This document shows positions 40,615 to 53,356 of a DNA stretch of 64,000 nt, in pieces. A program made the position numbers and the translations under genes. This DNA comes from Closterium sp. NIES-65 (taxonomy: Eukaryota; Streptophyta; Zygnematophyceae; Desmidiales; Closteriaceae): the NCBI GenBank assembly GCA_948144175.1, contig CANXME010002096.1, positions 744,001 through 808,000 of the forward strand, in the 5' to 3' direction. Positions within the stretch are counted from its first letter, which is position 1, and each line of letters opens with the position of its first letter. The notes beneath the pieces are model-generated. The model made no database searches and was not told the origin of the DNA. It saw only the letters and a list, made by a program, of their open reading frames with translations.

Positions 40615-40893
40615 TACCGTCATCGCCCGGATATTAGACATATATGTCTTATCTCGTACACTACTCAAAATGCTTGGGTTATCTTGTATTTGGGATGGTT
40701 TAGGGTGTGTTAAAAGTCTTATAAATGGACAAAGAATCGTTTAGAAGACACCCCCTCGTTAGACAATTGCCCCTAACCCCTACACTCCCTTAACTCGTAC
40801 ACAAAAATAGGTGTCTTATAATGAGGCTAGCCTGTTTATAAGAGACACTCGGATAATGGACAACCCCTGTCTACTATCTGGGTGATGACGGTA
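40615..40893. mobile_element. MITE-2, imperfect 26-bp inverted termini, TA ends
   Basis: TACCGTCATCGCCCGGATAT (40615 onward, 26 bp) matches the reverse complement of 40868-40893 at about 23 of 26 positions. Both termini begin with TA. It sits inside the 3' UTR of copia C, whose sequence resumes near 41150. Confidence 0.65.
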
Positions 40894-41215
40894 GCAAGAA
40901 AGTACCATGGCCTCAGATTGGTTTCAAGCTAGCCTGAAAGATCACAGTTGGTACAAAATTCTATGCTGAAAAACATAGAAATCAGCCCATTTTATGCCAC
41001 TTCACACTACAAATATAGTAAAATATCATGTTTCATCCCAAAAAATTGCTGAAAAGTCAGCCTCAATTCTGAAAAAGGTCTGAAATTTCAGCCCTTTTTA
41101 TCTAAATCAGCCTTTTTTCGCTGACTTCTGAGGCCCTGGACAGTACACTGATCACAACCTAGCAAGAGTAAACAAGCAGGTATAAAGATATATATCAGTA
41201 TACAACAAGAGCAAG

Positions 41216-43201
41216 TCAAGCAACAAGCAGGTGAGGCAGAGTTGGTACAAGCCCAAGAGCAGTGCAGAAACGATGATGATCACCAGACCCAAAGGCCTTG
41301 GTGAAAACATCAGCACTGTTGGCCCGAGAGGCCACGAAAGCAAGGCGCAGCTGATCACGCTGCTGCAGCTCACACGCAAGGAAGTAGCGAAGAGCAATGT
41401 GCTTCGTTCGGTGGTCCAGTCCCTGCTCGCGACACAAGGCAAGCATTGCCTTGTTATCGACGAACAAAATTGGAGGAGAACGAGGCCGCTCCCCCAAGTC
41501 GGTCAGCAGGTAGGTCAGCCAGCGGAGCTCCTGTGCAGCCATGGCCCCAGCGTAGATCTCGGCCTCACAGCTGGAACCAAGCACAGAAGAAGAACGAGTG
41601 GACCTCCATGAGAGCCAAGACTGAAGGTGTAACCCTGTGACGAACGCTGAGTCGTCTGGTTGTCGGCCCAAGAAGCGTTATAGTGTCCTGTGAGGACCAC
41701 CGAACCCCGTCCTTTAAGCACGAGCCCCATGCCCGATGTGCTGCACAAGTAACGCAGTACCCTCTTCGTAGCATCAAAGTGCACCTTTCGGTGTCTACCA
41801 GGAGCCACGTAGCGAGCCAGGAGGCTGAGAGGGTACGCGAGGTCAGGTCGTGTGCACGTCATTAGGTACATGAGGCAACCCACAAGCTCTGAGTACGGAC
41901 CACTCGGCTCTACGGACTCGTCCGAAGGTGGAGCTGAGAGCGATTGGCCGGTAGACAGAGGAGTGGGCTGTGGCAAGGACCACGCGAAGTGGAAGCCCTG
42001 AAGGACCTGCTGCACCATGTGTGACTGAGTGAGGGTGATGGTGCGCCGTGCTCTGTCCTGGGTGATCTGCAAGCCAAGATAGCTCCGCAGCTCACCCAGG
42101 TTAGTGCACGTGTGTCTCTCCTGCAGCTATGCCTTCCCTAGGGCCAGTGCCTCAGTGTCAGCAGTAGCAAAAACCAAGTCGTCGACGTACACGAGGATGT
42201 AGAACGGCGGCAGAGTAGTGTCGGCGCGTAGAAACAGCGACGGGTCAGCAGTCGAAGGAGCAAACCCAAGAGCCGCAAGTGTCGTCCTCAGTGTGTTGTG
42301 CCACTCGCGAGGCGCCTGACGCAGGCCGTACACTAGTCGCCGTAGGCTCTACTGGGTACCCTCAGGAAACGACCCAGTGAAGTCATGTGGACGGCGCAAC
42401 CAGATGGCGTCGTGGAGGCTACCCTGCAAGAAAGTTGTCGAGAAGTTGAGGGAGTGCAGCTCGTAGTCACGCTAAGCTGCAACGTGTAGCAACACCCGAA
42501 GAGTGGTCATCTTCGGGGTGGGGGAGAAGGTCTGAAAGAAGTCGACCCCCTCACGCTGACTCAAGCCTCGAGCAACGTAACGTGCCTTGAAGACAGGCGG
42601 AGAACCCGGCGGCCGCTTCACCCTGAAAATCCATATGCCACTGATGATGTTCGCCCTAGGTGGGGGAACCTCGTCGACGTAGGTGCCTGTAAACTTCCAG
42701 GAAGCCATCTCTGCGTCCATGGCTGTCTGCCACTGAGAGGAGTACTCACCCGAAATCGCCTCCTTGTAGGAGCATGGGGTGGAGATGTCAAGTGCATTCG
42801 GGTCTCCCTCAGGGGCAAGCAGCATGGTCGCTTGTTGGGGTGAAGCGGCAGCAAGGCACTCCAGCTCCTCCTGTCTGTCCTCAAGAATGTCACAGCCAAG
42901 GGCAGTCTCACCCCCGACGGACGGAGGACAGGCAGAGACAAGGTCAGAGAGAAGACTCGCAAGGTAGTCTAGGCGGTACACAGCAGCAATGTCAACGAGC
43001 TCAGCGACTAAGGCAGACGCAGCAGGAGACGAGAACGTAGGGTCTGTCACAGATATAGCAAGGAAGCGAGTAACAGCCGGATTGGACGCACGAACAAGGT
43101 CAGACTGAGGGTCAGCAACGTCAGGAAGTGAGGACGCAGGAGGGAACGGTAGGACAACACGCTGTGGAACAAAGGAAGGACAGAGTGTCATATCGTGAGT
43201 G
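41216..43201 (-). pseudogene. Copia C reverse transcriptase-RNase H
   Basis: Reading leftward from 43201, the frame covers the pre-RT linker, RT (FVYVDDLVFATAD region near 42190) and RNase H (SCEAEIYAGAMAAQELRWLT). TAG codons interrupt it at 42472, 42349 and 42127; comparison with A and B gives CAG, TGG and GAG as the original codons. The C-terminal sequence LGLVPTLPHLLVA is intact. Confidence 0.9.
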
Positions 43202-43206
43202 CCGGG

Positions 43207-43332
43207 TGTCAAACATTATATATGTTGTTGTAGTTATTTACGCTACAGTGGGTTAGCCTATAGGGGGTACACATTTCTAGGGTTTCCTACTTGTACTCAT
43301 TTCACTGTTAGTTCATTCATTCTTGTTCAACA
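43207..43332 (+). repeat. 5' LTR of copia B
   Basis: Starts TGTCAAACATTATATATG and ends TTCAACA; directly followed by the primer site TGGTATAGAGC, one base shorter than the initiator tRNA-Met complement. Confidence 0.92.
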
Positions 43333-43389
43333 TGGTATAGAGCAGGTCCTTCCTAGGACCGATTTTTTTTAGGGCCCACCACTACCTAC

Positions 43390-44150
43390 CTACCTACCTA
43401 CCTACCTACGCCCTAGGGCGCCTCGGCTTTCACGCCCCTAGAGGCCCCGTCGGCCCCGCGCTCTCGTACCTAGAGGCCTCGATCGGCCCCGCGCTCGCCC
43501 TTAGAGGCCCCGAATTGGCCCCGCGCTTACCCCTAGAGGCCCCGATCAGCCCCGTGCTCGCTCTTAGAGGCCCACGTCGACCCCGCGCTCGTCCCTAACG
43601 GCCCCGATCGGCCCCGCGCATGCCCTTACGGGCCCCGAACGGCCCCGCGTTTGCCCCTAGAGGCCCACAACGGCCTCGCGCTCGCCCTTAGAGGCCCTGA
43701 ACGGCCCCGCGCTCGCCCTTCAAGACCCCGAATCGGCCCCGCGCTCGTCCCTAAGGCCCCCGGAGGCCCCGCGTTTGCCCTTACGGCCCCGCGCTCGTCT
43801 CTCACGGCCCCTGTTCGGCCCCGCGCTCGTCCTTAACGGCCCCGATCGGCCCCGCGCTCGCCCTTAGAGGCCCACGTCGGCCCCGTGCTCGTCCCCCCGA
43901 TCGGCCCCACCCGCTCCCCGCGCTCGCCTCTATAGGCCCCGAGCGGCCCCACCCAAACCGAGCCGCCCGACCCGAGCCGCCCAGCCCTAACCGAGCCGCG
44001 CCGCCCGAACCTAACCGCGCCGCCCTTACCGAGCCGCGCCGCCCTACCTGTACCGAGCCGCGCCGCCCTACCTGTACCGAGCCGCGCCGCCTTTACTGAG
44101 CCGCGCCGCCCTACCTACCCTTTGAGTGCTCCTACTGCTTTTCCCGCTAC
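43390..44150 (+). repeat. GC-rich leader satellite of copia B
   Basis: Imperfect repeats of CGGCCCCGCGCTCGCCCTTA with GAGGCCC run through the untranslated leader, preceded by a CCTA tetramer array (about 43381-43410) and followed by GAGCCGCGCCGCC repeats to about 44115. No coding potential. Confidence 0.85.
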
Positions 44151-44157
44151 TGCTACC

Positions 44158-45261
44158 ATGGCTAGCCCTCCTGTGCTAGCCTTCGATGCTGAGGGCCGCC
44201 CAGTGAAGTTCGACACCTGGCTTGATGACCTACACCTCTTCCTACAGCTCACTGCCAAGGAAGACATCTCACTGTACGATCACGCCCTAGGCCACGCTAC
44301 TGCTCCTGCTGCTACTGCTGACAGCACTGCCCGCTCACAGTGGCAGACTCGTGACGCCCATGCTCGCTTCGCTATTTGCAACTCTCTGCCGATAGATGAG
44401 CGCGAGCACTTTGGGCAGCACAAGACTGCGCAGGCACTGTACACTGTTGTCGTTGCCCGCTACTCCTCATCGGCCTCTGCCGCACTAGGCCGTCTCTCCC
44501 TTCCCTACCTGTTCCCCGACTTAGCTTCTTTCCACACAGTCGCTGATCTCATTACCCACCTCCGCACTAGTGAGGCTCGCTTCCGCGCCGCTATGCCTGA
44601 TGAGTTCCTTGCCACGAACCCACCCCCGCTCTGGCTCACTCTCTACCACCTAGTCACGCGCCTCCCTGACACTCTGCGCTCAGTCAGGGACCACTTCCTC
44701 GCTCGCTGCCCCACTGAGCTCACCATTGCCCTCCTCGAGAAGGAACTCTTTGCATCTGAGGCTAGCATAGTCGCTGTAGGTGCCTCTCGTGGTGACCCCC
44801 GTACCCCGTTCTTTGAGGGGTGTTCTCCCTCCCCCCTTCTTCCCTCTGTCGCCTCTGCTGCTGCTGTCGACCTCCTTGGTGCTGAGAAGGTCGGGACTGC
44901 GTCTGCTTCGAGCGGGCGCCGCAGCGGCAAGGGCAAAGGGGGCAAGGGCGGTGGTGGTGACAGCAGGGGTGGCGGTGGTGGGGGAGGTGGTGGTGGCGGG
45001 GGTGGTGGCGCGGGTGGGGGAGGTGGCAGCAGTGGGGGGGTGGCGGCAGCGGCGGGGGAGGTGGCCGGGGCGGAGGAGGTGGTGGGGGTGGCAGTGGACG
45101 AGGCAGCGGCCGAGGTTGGGGTGGTCGAGGAGGTGGTAGCGGCGGTGGTGGTCGTGGAGGCACTGGCGGTGGCCACGGCCAGCAGCACACTCCGTCGCCC
45201 CAGGAGGTCCGTGAGTGGTACTCTCAGCACGGGGGGGGGGGGGGGGGGGGGGTGGCCTTAG
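44158..45261 (+). pseudogene. gag: Copia B gag, frame broken by a poly(G) run
   Basis: The start MASPPVLAFDAEGRPVKFDT is shared with copia A, so I prefer it to the ATG at 44122. The gag domain includes LTAKEDISLYDHALGHA, SLPIDEREHFGQHKTAQALY and LPYLFPDLASFHTVADL. The C-terminal part is a long GGGGG linker. A run of about 23 G (45229-45251) throws the frame before the zinc-binding motif, and a TGA replaces one of its cysteine codons. Confidence 0.88.
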
Positions 45262-45460
45262 CTGCACGTACGTCATTCGCACTGGTGACCGCACTGGCCA
45301 GCCGTATGGGTGACCGCACGCCACACAGCGTTGCTTCGCTCGTCTGAACGACGCTTGGCGTGTTCAGTTCCCTCAGGCCACTGAGCTGCCCCGTTGGATT
45401 GATCTCCTGAAGAAGGGGATTGATATCTATGCTCTAGACTTTGATGCTATTCTCACTGCC

Positions 45461-47419
45461 ATGTATGTGATGTCTACTAGTGGAGAGGGTGCTGAGTACC
45501 TGAGTGTCCCGCCCGACCCGGGCATTAGGACTAGTGTGTCTGCCGCTTCAGGTACTTGCGTGTCCCCTGCCCTAGGTGCTGGTGAGGCTGTTGCTCTAGG
45601 TGCTTGTACGTCTGCCCCCCCTAGTACTGTGTCGACTGCAGCACTGCACACCTTCACGCTGGACTCAGGTGCCTCTCGCTGTTTCTTTCGTGACCGCACT
45701 GCCCTTGAGCCACTTGCTCGGCCAGTAGCTGTCTCCCTCGCTGACCCCTCTGGGGGTCCGGTCATTGTGACCTCCTCCACTGTCCTTCCCTGTCCTGCGG
45801 TCCCGTCGGGCACACTGTCCGGTCTCCACCTCCCCTCGTTCTCTACGAACTTGGTGGCAGGTTGTGCACTCCAGGACGGGGGTGTTCACCAGTTCACCCC
45901 TGCCTACGAGCGTGTCACACACTGGACGTGTGCTCGTACAGGCCGCCACTTGGCTACCTTCACCCGGCAGCCGGGGTCGGACCTGTACACACTGACTACT
46001 GCCTCCCCTCAGGTCGCTGCGTCTGCGTCCGCGTCAGGTCAGCTGTTTGCCCCCTGCTCGTGTCGCTCTCTAGCGCACGAGACTGTTCTCTGGCACCACC
46101 GACTTGGCCACCCGTCTGTGCAGCGCCTTCGTGCCATGCACTCCCGGTACCTTGTCTCTGGTCTTCCTAGGGTCCTCCCTCCCCTCCCACCCTCGCCTGC
46201 TCCTCCCTGCCTTCCCTGTGTCGAGGGGCGGCAGCGCGCCGCTCCTCACTCCTCCTCGTTTCCCCCGACGACTGCTCCATTGCAGACGCTCCACATGGAC
46301 GTGTGGGGCCCAACCCGCGTCCGTGGTCAGGGTCAGGAGAGGTACTTCCTGATAGTTGTTGACGACTACTCGCGCTACACCACGGTCTTCCCCTTGCGCA
46401 CCAAGGGTGAGGTCCCTGATGTTTTGATCTCTTGGATCCGCAGAGCTCGTCTCCAGCTCAGCGAGCGTTTTGGCTCGGACTTTCCTGTCCTGCGCTTGCA
46501 CTCTGACAGAGGTGGTGAGTTCTCCTCCGACCTCTTGGCAGCCTACTGTGCTGAGCATGGCATTGAGCAGTCGTTCACGCTTCCGGCCTCTCCACAGAAG
46601 AATGGGGTTGCGGAGCGCCGCATTGGCCTGGTCATGGAGGTCGCTCGTACCTCCTTGATCCATGCGGCTGCCCCCCACTTTCTGTGGCCGTTTGCGGTCC
46701 GGTATGCTGCGCATCAGCTCAACCTCTGGCCCCGTGTCTCCTTGCCGAAGACCTCGCCCACACTGCTGTGGACGGGGGAGGTTGGCGATGCGTCGCGTTT
46801 CCGGGTCTGGGGATCTCGAGCTTTTGTCCGCGATATGTCTGCGGACAAGCTCTCCTCTCGTGCTGTTCCCTGCGTCTTCCTCGGCTTTGTTCCGGACGCG
46901 CCTGGTTGGCAGTTTTACCACACCACCTCGCGCCGGGTCTTGCCCTCTCAGGACGTCACTTTTGACGAGTCTGTCCCCTACTACCGCCTCTTCCCCTACC
47001 GCACTGCCCCGCTCCCTCCCCCGCCTCTCTTCCTCGCGCCAGGTGCTGCTGTCGTAGACCCCCTCCCCCCTCAGGGTGCCGCTCCCTCAGGTGTGTCTCA
47101 GGTAGACCCGGTCGAGCCTGTTGAGGTTGCAGCCGACTCTCGTCCTACTGGGGGTGCTGAGCGTGGGGGTGCGGAGACTGGGGATGCAGAGCCGGGGGGT
47201 GCGGAGACTAGGGGTGGTGAGCCTAGGGGTGCGGACACTGGGGGTGCTGAGCCTGGGGGTGCTGAGCCTGGGGGTGCTGAGACTGGGGGTGCTGAGCCTG
47301 GGGGTGCGGGGCCTGGGGGTGCAGGGTCTGGGGGTTCTGCCTCTGGAGGTGCTGGGCCTGAGGGTCCTACACCTGGACGAGGCCTCTCCTCGGAGCAGTT
47401 GCGTGAGTGGTACTTATAG
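45461..47419 (+). pseudogene. pol: Copia B protease-integrase
   Basis: Contains the copia protease motif LDSGASRCFF, the integrase HHCC finger (LWHHRLGHPS ... CLPCVEGRQR) and the DDE core (LHMDVWGP, LHSDRGGEFSS, QKNGVAERRI). It runs into a GGAEPGGAE repeat linker and stops at a TAG (47417); the same frame continues after it to the insertion of element A. Confidence 0.92.
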
Positions 47420-48010
47420 TACTGCAGCCTCCGGAGAGGTACCTCTGGTGCCAGACGCACTACAGGGACTGGTGCTGGTACTTCTCCTCCTAGTCGGGAG
47501 CTATCCTCCCGTGAGCGGATCCGTGAGTGGTACGAGCGGCGCTGCACACTTCGGAGTGGCGCGCCTCGTCTCACGGACCCGGCTGCTGCTGGTGCTACGG
47601 ACCCGGGCGTTGGAGCTGCTGCTGGTGCTGAGGACCCGGGCGTTGGAGCTGTGGCTGGTGCTGTGGACCCTGGTGTTGGAGCCACTGCTGGTGCTGAGGA
47701 CCAGGGCGTTGGTGCTACTGCTGGTGCTGAGGACCCGGGCGTTGGAGAGGCGGCTGTTGCTGTGGACCCTGTTGTTGGTGCTGCGGCTGGTGCTGAGGAC
47801 CCGGGCGTTGGAGCTGTGGCTGGTGCTGTGGACCCTGGTGTTGGAGCCACTGCTGGTGCTGAGGACCAGGGCGTTGGTGCTACTGCTGGTGCTGAGGACC
47901 CGGGCGTTGGAGAGGCGGCTGTTGCTGTGGACCCTGTTGTTGGTGCTGCGGCTGGTGCTGAGGACCTGGGCGTTGGAGCTGCTGCTGGTACTGGTGCTGC
48001 CGCTGGAGGT
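47130..48010 (+). repeat. Minisatellite linker between integrase and RT of copia B
   Basis: Two parts: 15-bp units coding GGAEP/GGAET (47150-47390), and longer units coding GAEDPGVGA and GAVDPGVGA, including a repeat block of about 200 bp (47600-47995). Element A has its own version (50680-51350) and C another (58390-59300). Confidence 0.88.
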
Positions 48011-48485
48011 ACTTGTGCTGTCCCTGCTGTGTCTGGAGTCGCCGCGCGGCCTCGGCCGTACTTCGTTCCGCTCCTTCAGCAGGTTCTTGGTCTCTCGCCT
48101 CCTCCTGGTCCTCCTCCCTTAGCGTGTCCACAGCCTGCCCCTGAGAAGAATTAAACGAGAATGAAATGACTATGAACGAAGTGAGTACAAATGGGAAACC
48201 CTAATTGGGTTGTACCCCCTATGGGATACCCCACTATAGCCTACACAAATAAGTAAGCTATAATGTTCTGACACACCCCCATATGCAAAGTGGGGGAGAA
48301 CAAGGGGTCACAAGACCAGTCAAGCAAAGCAAAGCAAAGCTCAGGGTGGATCACAAAGTCACCACACATTCCGAGCACAAGTTCAAAGGCCAGAAGTCCA
48401 GTTCACATGCAAGATCATATATAGAGATATACAAGAGTCAAGCAAGCAAGAGTAGGAATATATATAGGTGAAGGTACAAGCAAGG

Positions 48486-50370
48486 TCAAGAAGTGAGCAA
48501 GTGAGGCAAGACAGGCACAAGACCCAGCTGCGTGCAGCAACGCTGATGATCACAAGGCGCAAGTGCCTTGGTGAAGACATCAGCAGTGTTGGCCTCAGAG
48601 GCCACGTACGCAAGTCGCAACTGTCCACGCTGCTGTAGCTCACCAGCAAGAAAGTAGCGGAGAGCAATGTGCTTTGTCCTGTGCTCCAGTCGCTGCTCTC
48701 GACACAAGGCCACCATGGCCTTGTTGTCTACGTACAGGACTGGAGGAGAACGAGGCGGCTCTCCAAAGTCCGTCAGCAAGTAGGTGAGCCAGCGTAACTC
48801 CTGTGCAGCCATAGCCCCGGCGTAGATCTCAGCCTCACAACTGGAGCCGAGAACAGAAGACGAGCGGGTAGCCCGCCACGAAACAGAGCCGGAACCAAGG
48901 CTGAAGGTGTAACCCTGTGACGACCGCTGCGTAGCCCGGTCGTCAGCCCAAGAAGCGTCCGCGTGCCCAGTGAGAACCACTGGACTGCGCCCTTCAAGCA
49001 CTAGCCCCATGCCCGACGTACTGCACAAGTAGCGCAACACCCTCTTCGCTGCAGCCATGTGCTCTGGTCGGTGTCTCCCAGGAGCAACATAACGTGCGAG
49101 AATGCTAAGAGGGTATGCAAGGTCAGGTCGTGTGCAGGTCATCAGGTACATGAGGCAGCCAACAAGCTCTGCATACGGGCCACTCGACTCTACAGACTCA
49201 TCCGAAGGCAGAGCTGAGAGCGAGTGGCGAGTAGGCAGAGGAGTGGCCTGAGGCGAGGAGTACGTGAAGCCGAAGCGCTGAAGGACCTGCTGCACCATGT
49301 GTGACTGAGTCAGGGTAATGGTGCGGCGTGCTCTGTCCCGGGTGATCTGCAAGCCAAGGTAGCTGCGCAGTTCACCCAGGTCAGTGCACGTGTGTCTCTT
49401 CTGCAGCTCGGACTTCACGTAGGCGAGTCCAGCAGTGTCAGCTGTGGCAAAGACCAAGTCGTCGACGTACACGAGGATGTAGAACGGCGGCAGAGAGGTG
49501 TCGGTGCGCAGAAACAGCGACGGGTCGGCAGTAGAAGGAGCAAACCCGAGTGCCGCCAGCGTAGTCCTCAGTGTGTCGTGCCACTCACGTGGCGCCTGGC
49601 GGAGACCGTAGACTGGACGCCGGAGACTCCACTGGGTACCAGGAGGGAAAGACCCAGTGAAGCCAGGTGGGCGACACAGCCAGATCTCCTCGTGCAGGCT
49701 GCCCTGCAAGAAAGCAGTGCTGAAGTCGAGAGAGTGCAGCTCGTAGTCACGGTGAGCAGCAACGTGCAGCAGTACCCGAAGAGTGGTCATCTTCGGGGTG
49801 GGGGAGAAGGTCTGAAAGTAGTCAACTCCCTGCCGCTGACTGAAGCCACGAGCCACGTAACGCGCCTTGAAGACAGGCGGAGAACCCGGCGGCCGCTTCA
49901 CCCTGAAGATCCACATGCCACTGACTATGTTCGCCCCAGGAGGGGGAACAGCGTCAACGTAGGTGCCTGTGGACTTCCAGGAAGCCATCTCTGCATCCAT
50001 AGCTGCCTGCCACTGAGAGGAGTAGGGACCCTCTATCGCCTCCGCGTAAGAGCGCGGAGTCGGGATGTCAAGTGCATCCGGGTCTCCCTCAGGGGCTAGC
50101 AGTACAGACGCGAGATGAGGTGTAGCGGCGGCCAGACACTGGAACTCCTCCTGCGTGTCCTCAAGGACGTCCGTGCCAAGGGCACACTCACCCCCGACGG
50201 ACGGAGGACAGGCAGACTCAGACTCAGCGACAAGACTAGCAGCGTAGTCTAGACGACAGCGCCCAGCAAAGTCGACGAGCTCAGTGACAAGGGCAGACGC
50301 AGCAGAAGACTCGAGAGAAGGGTCAGTGACAGCAGTAGCAAGGAGACGCGTGACAGTAGGACTGGCAGCA
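48486..50370 (-). CDS. pol: Copia A reverse transcriptase-RNase H segment of pol
   Basis: Open from before MDAEMASWKSTGTYVDAVPP (50000) to LPHLLTS at the stop. It has the RT active site YVDDLVFATAD, VYGLRQAPREWHDTLR and RNase H (HADASWADDRATQ, SCEAEIYAGAMAAQELRWLT). No stop is seen, but an indel near 50370 puts it out of frame with the integrase part. Confidence 0.92.
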
Positions 50371-53319
50371 CGAGAGAGTCCGACTCCGGATCGGCAAGAG
50401 CAGGAAGAGAGGAAGCAGGAGGAGAAGGCAAAGGGGCACGCAAAGGAGCAGTGGACGGACGCAGAGACATCCGGTGCGTGCCAGGGACAGGAGGAGGACG
50501 CTGACGCGAACCGCGACCACTAGTGCGTGCAGTACGAACAGGCGACGCAGGACGAGACCCAGGCTCACGACGCTCAGTAAGACCTCCAGTCGGACCAGCG
50601 TAGGGAGAAGGAGCAGGCAAAGGGGAGGCAGGCTGTAGCTGTGACTGTGACGGGACTGGCTGTGGACCCTCTAAGGGAGGAGGAGGAGGACTAGGAGAAG
50701 GTGTAAGACCAAGAACCTGCTGCAGGAGCGGAACGAAGTACGGTCGGGGCCGCGTGGCGACGCCAGAAACAGCAGGGACAGCACCAGTACCCCCAGCAGG
50801 AGTACCCGCTCCAGCAGCACCTCCAGCAGCACCAGAACCTTCAGCAGCACCAGGAGCACTGCCAGGCGGACCGCCAGCGGTAGTCTCAGCGCCAACACCC
50901 ACAGCAGCACCAGCTCCAGGAGAACCCTGAGGCCCAGCAGCTCCAGTACCCACAGCACTAGCACCTCCGGGACGCGCGGCAGCAGCACCCTCTGCAGCCG
51001 AAGAACCTCCAGCACCAGCAGCACGCCTCCAGCGCCGGGCAAACCACTCACGCAGCTCCTGTGGGGAGAGTGGCTCTCGGCGAGACGAAGCACCTCCAGG
51101 CGGAGAACCTCCAGGCTCAGCACCCTCAGGCAAAGCACCTCCAGGTGGAGCACCCCCAGGCTCAGCACCCCCAGTCTCAGCACCCCCAGGCCCAGCACCC
51201 CCAGGCTCAGCACCCCCAGACTCAGTACCCCCAAGCTCAGCACCCCAAGGCTCAGCACCTCCAGACTCCGCACCCCCAGGCTCAGCACCCCCAGGCGTAG
51301 CACCTCCAGTACCAGCACGCCCAGGCTCAGCTCCCGCAGCAGCACCAGAGTCACCAGTGACCTCGACAGGCTCGACCGCGTCTACCTGGGACACACCTGA
51401 AGGGGCAGGACCCTGAGGGGGGAGGGGGTCTACCGCAGGGGGACCTGGTACCAAGAAGAGCGGGGGCGGGGGGAGGGACGGAGTGCGGTAGGGGAAGAGG
51501 CGGTAGTAGGGTACCGACTCGTCGAACGTGACGTCCTGGGAGGACAGAACACGTCGAGAGGTGGGGTGGTAGAACTGCCACCCAGGCGCGTCGGGGGGGA
51601 ACCCCAGGAAGACGCAGGGAGCAGCGCGAGGGGACAGCTTGTCCGCAGACAAGTCGCGGACAAACGCCCGAGATCCCCAGACCCGGAACGCCGACGCATC
51701 GCCAACCTTCCCCGTCCACAGCAGGGCTGGGGAGGTCTCCGGCCTGGAGACCCTGGGGTGGAGGTTGATGTGATGCGCCGCGTACCTGACCGCAAACGGC
51801 CACAGAAAATGGGGGGCAGCCGCATGCATCATAGACGTACGAGCGACGTCCATGACCATGCCAATGCGGCGCCCTGCAATCCCATTTTGCTGCGGGGAGT
51901 CTGGAAGCGTGAAGGTCTGGCGGATGCCTCGCGCACAACAGAAGGCACGCAGAAGGCCAGAGGAGAACTCTCCGCCTCTGTCCGAGTGCAGACGCAACAC
52001 AGGAAAGTCCGAGCCAAAGCTCTGCCTGAGCCGGAGACGAGCTGCGCGGATCCAGTCGATCAGCACCTCAGTGACATCACCCTTGCTGCGCAAGGGGAAG
52101 AGTGTGGTGTAACGCGAGTAGTCGTCAACCACCAACAGGAAGTAGCGCTCGTGACCGAGTCCACGGACGCGGGCAGGGCCCCACACGTCCATGTGAAGCG
52201 TCTGCAACGGAGCCTCTGTCGGAGGAAACTGGGAGGAGTGAGGGGCAGCACGCTGGCGCCCCTCGACACAGGGGACACAGGCAGGGCCAGGGCCCTGAGG
52301 AAGGGGAGGGAGGGACCGGGGGAGACCAGACACAAGAAGACGGGAGGCCATGCCTCTGAGCCGAAGCAGAGAGGGGTGGCCAAGGCGGTGGTGCCAGAGG
52401 AGAGTCTCGTGAGATAGACGGCGACACGAACAGGGGGCAGACTCAGGACCAGCCTGGACGCTGCAGTAAACACCTGACCAGACGAAGGGACTCTACCAGA
52501 CTCAGCACCGGGAGGAGAAGCAGTGGTCAGTGTGTACAGGCTCGACCCTGGCTGACGTGTAAACGTCGTTAGGTGGCGACCTGTGCTAGCCTCTGTTTCA
52601 CCCGCTGACGAGCAGGAGTGAACTGGTGGACACCCACATCCTGTAGGTCAGCACCACTCACCAGGTTCGTAGAGAACGAGGGGAGGTAGAGACCAGTCAG
52701 GGTGCCAGAGGGAGCCGCCGGACACGGGAGGACTGTGGAGAAACGAGACAGGACAGGACCCCCAGAGGGGTCAGCCAGGGACACCGCAACCGGCCGACTA
52801 AGCGGCGTGAGAGTGGTGCGGTCCCGAAAGAAGGAGCGAGACGCCCCAGAGTCAAGGGTGAAGGTGTGAGAGGCAGAAGCCGACACAGTACCTGAGAGGG
52901 CAGACTCACTAGTACCTGAGAGCACAGACGCACTGGCACCTAGAGCAGCAGCCTCACTGGCACCTTACGGAGCAGTACCAATGCCCGGGTCGGGCGGGAA
53001 ACACAGGTAACAGTCACCATCATCACTAACAGTCACAGCATACATTGCAGCAAGGATAGCATCAAAGTCAAGATCAAAAACAGCTACACCAGCCCTAGAC
53101 AGCTCTCCCCAGCGGGGGATCTCAGAGGCCTCCGGAAACTGCTGGCGCCAAGCGTCGGTCAAGCGGGCAAAGCAGCGGCGAGCGGTGTGGGTGCCCCCAC
53201 ACTGCTCACCCGCGCGGTCGCCGGTGCGAAGGACGTAGGTGCAGGGACCGAACGCCCCACCCCGCTGACGCTGCGAGTACCACTCACGGAGCTGCTGAGG
53301 GGTGGGGACGTCGCGAGAG

Positions 53320-53354
<35 letters not shown>
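50371..53354 (-). pseudogene. pol: Copia A protease-integrase, frame broken
   Basis: The segment 53354-52569 is in the gag frame and holds an unusual zinc motif (CTYVLRTGDRAGEQCGGTHT, then ARRC) and the protease (LDSGASRSFFRDR). A TAA at about 52962 interrupts it. An indel near 52560-52590 moves the frame before the integrase finger (LWHHRLGHPSLLRLRGM). The integrase core (LHMDVWGPARV, LHSDRGGEFSSG, QQNGIAGRRIG) then runs uninterrupted to the repeat-rich linker. Confidence 0.88.
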
Positions 53355-53356
<2 letters not shown>

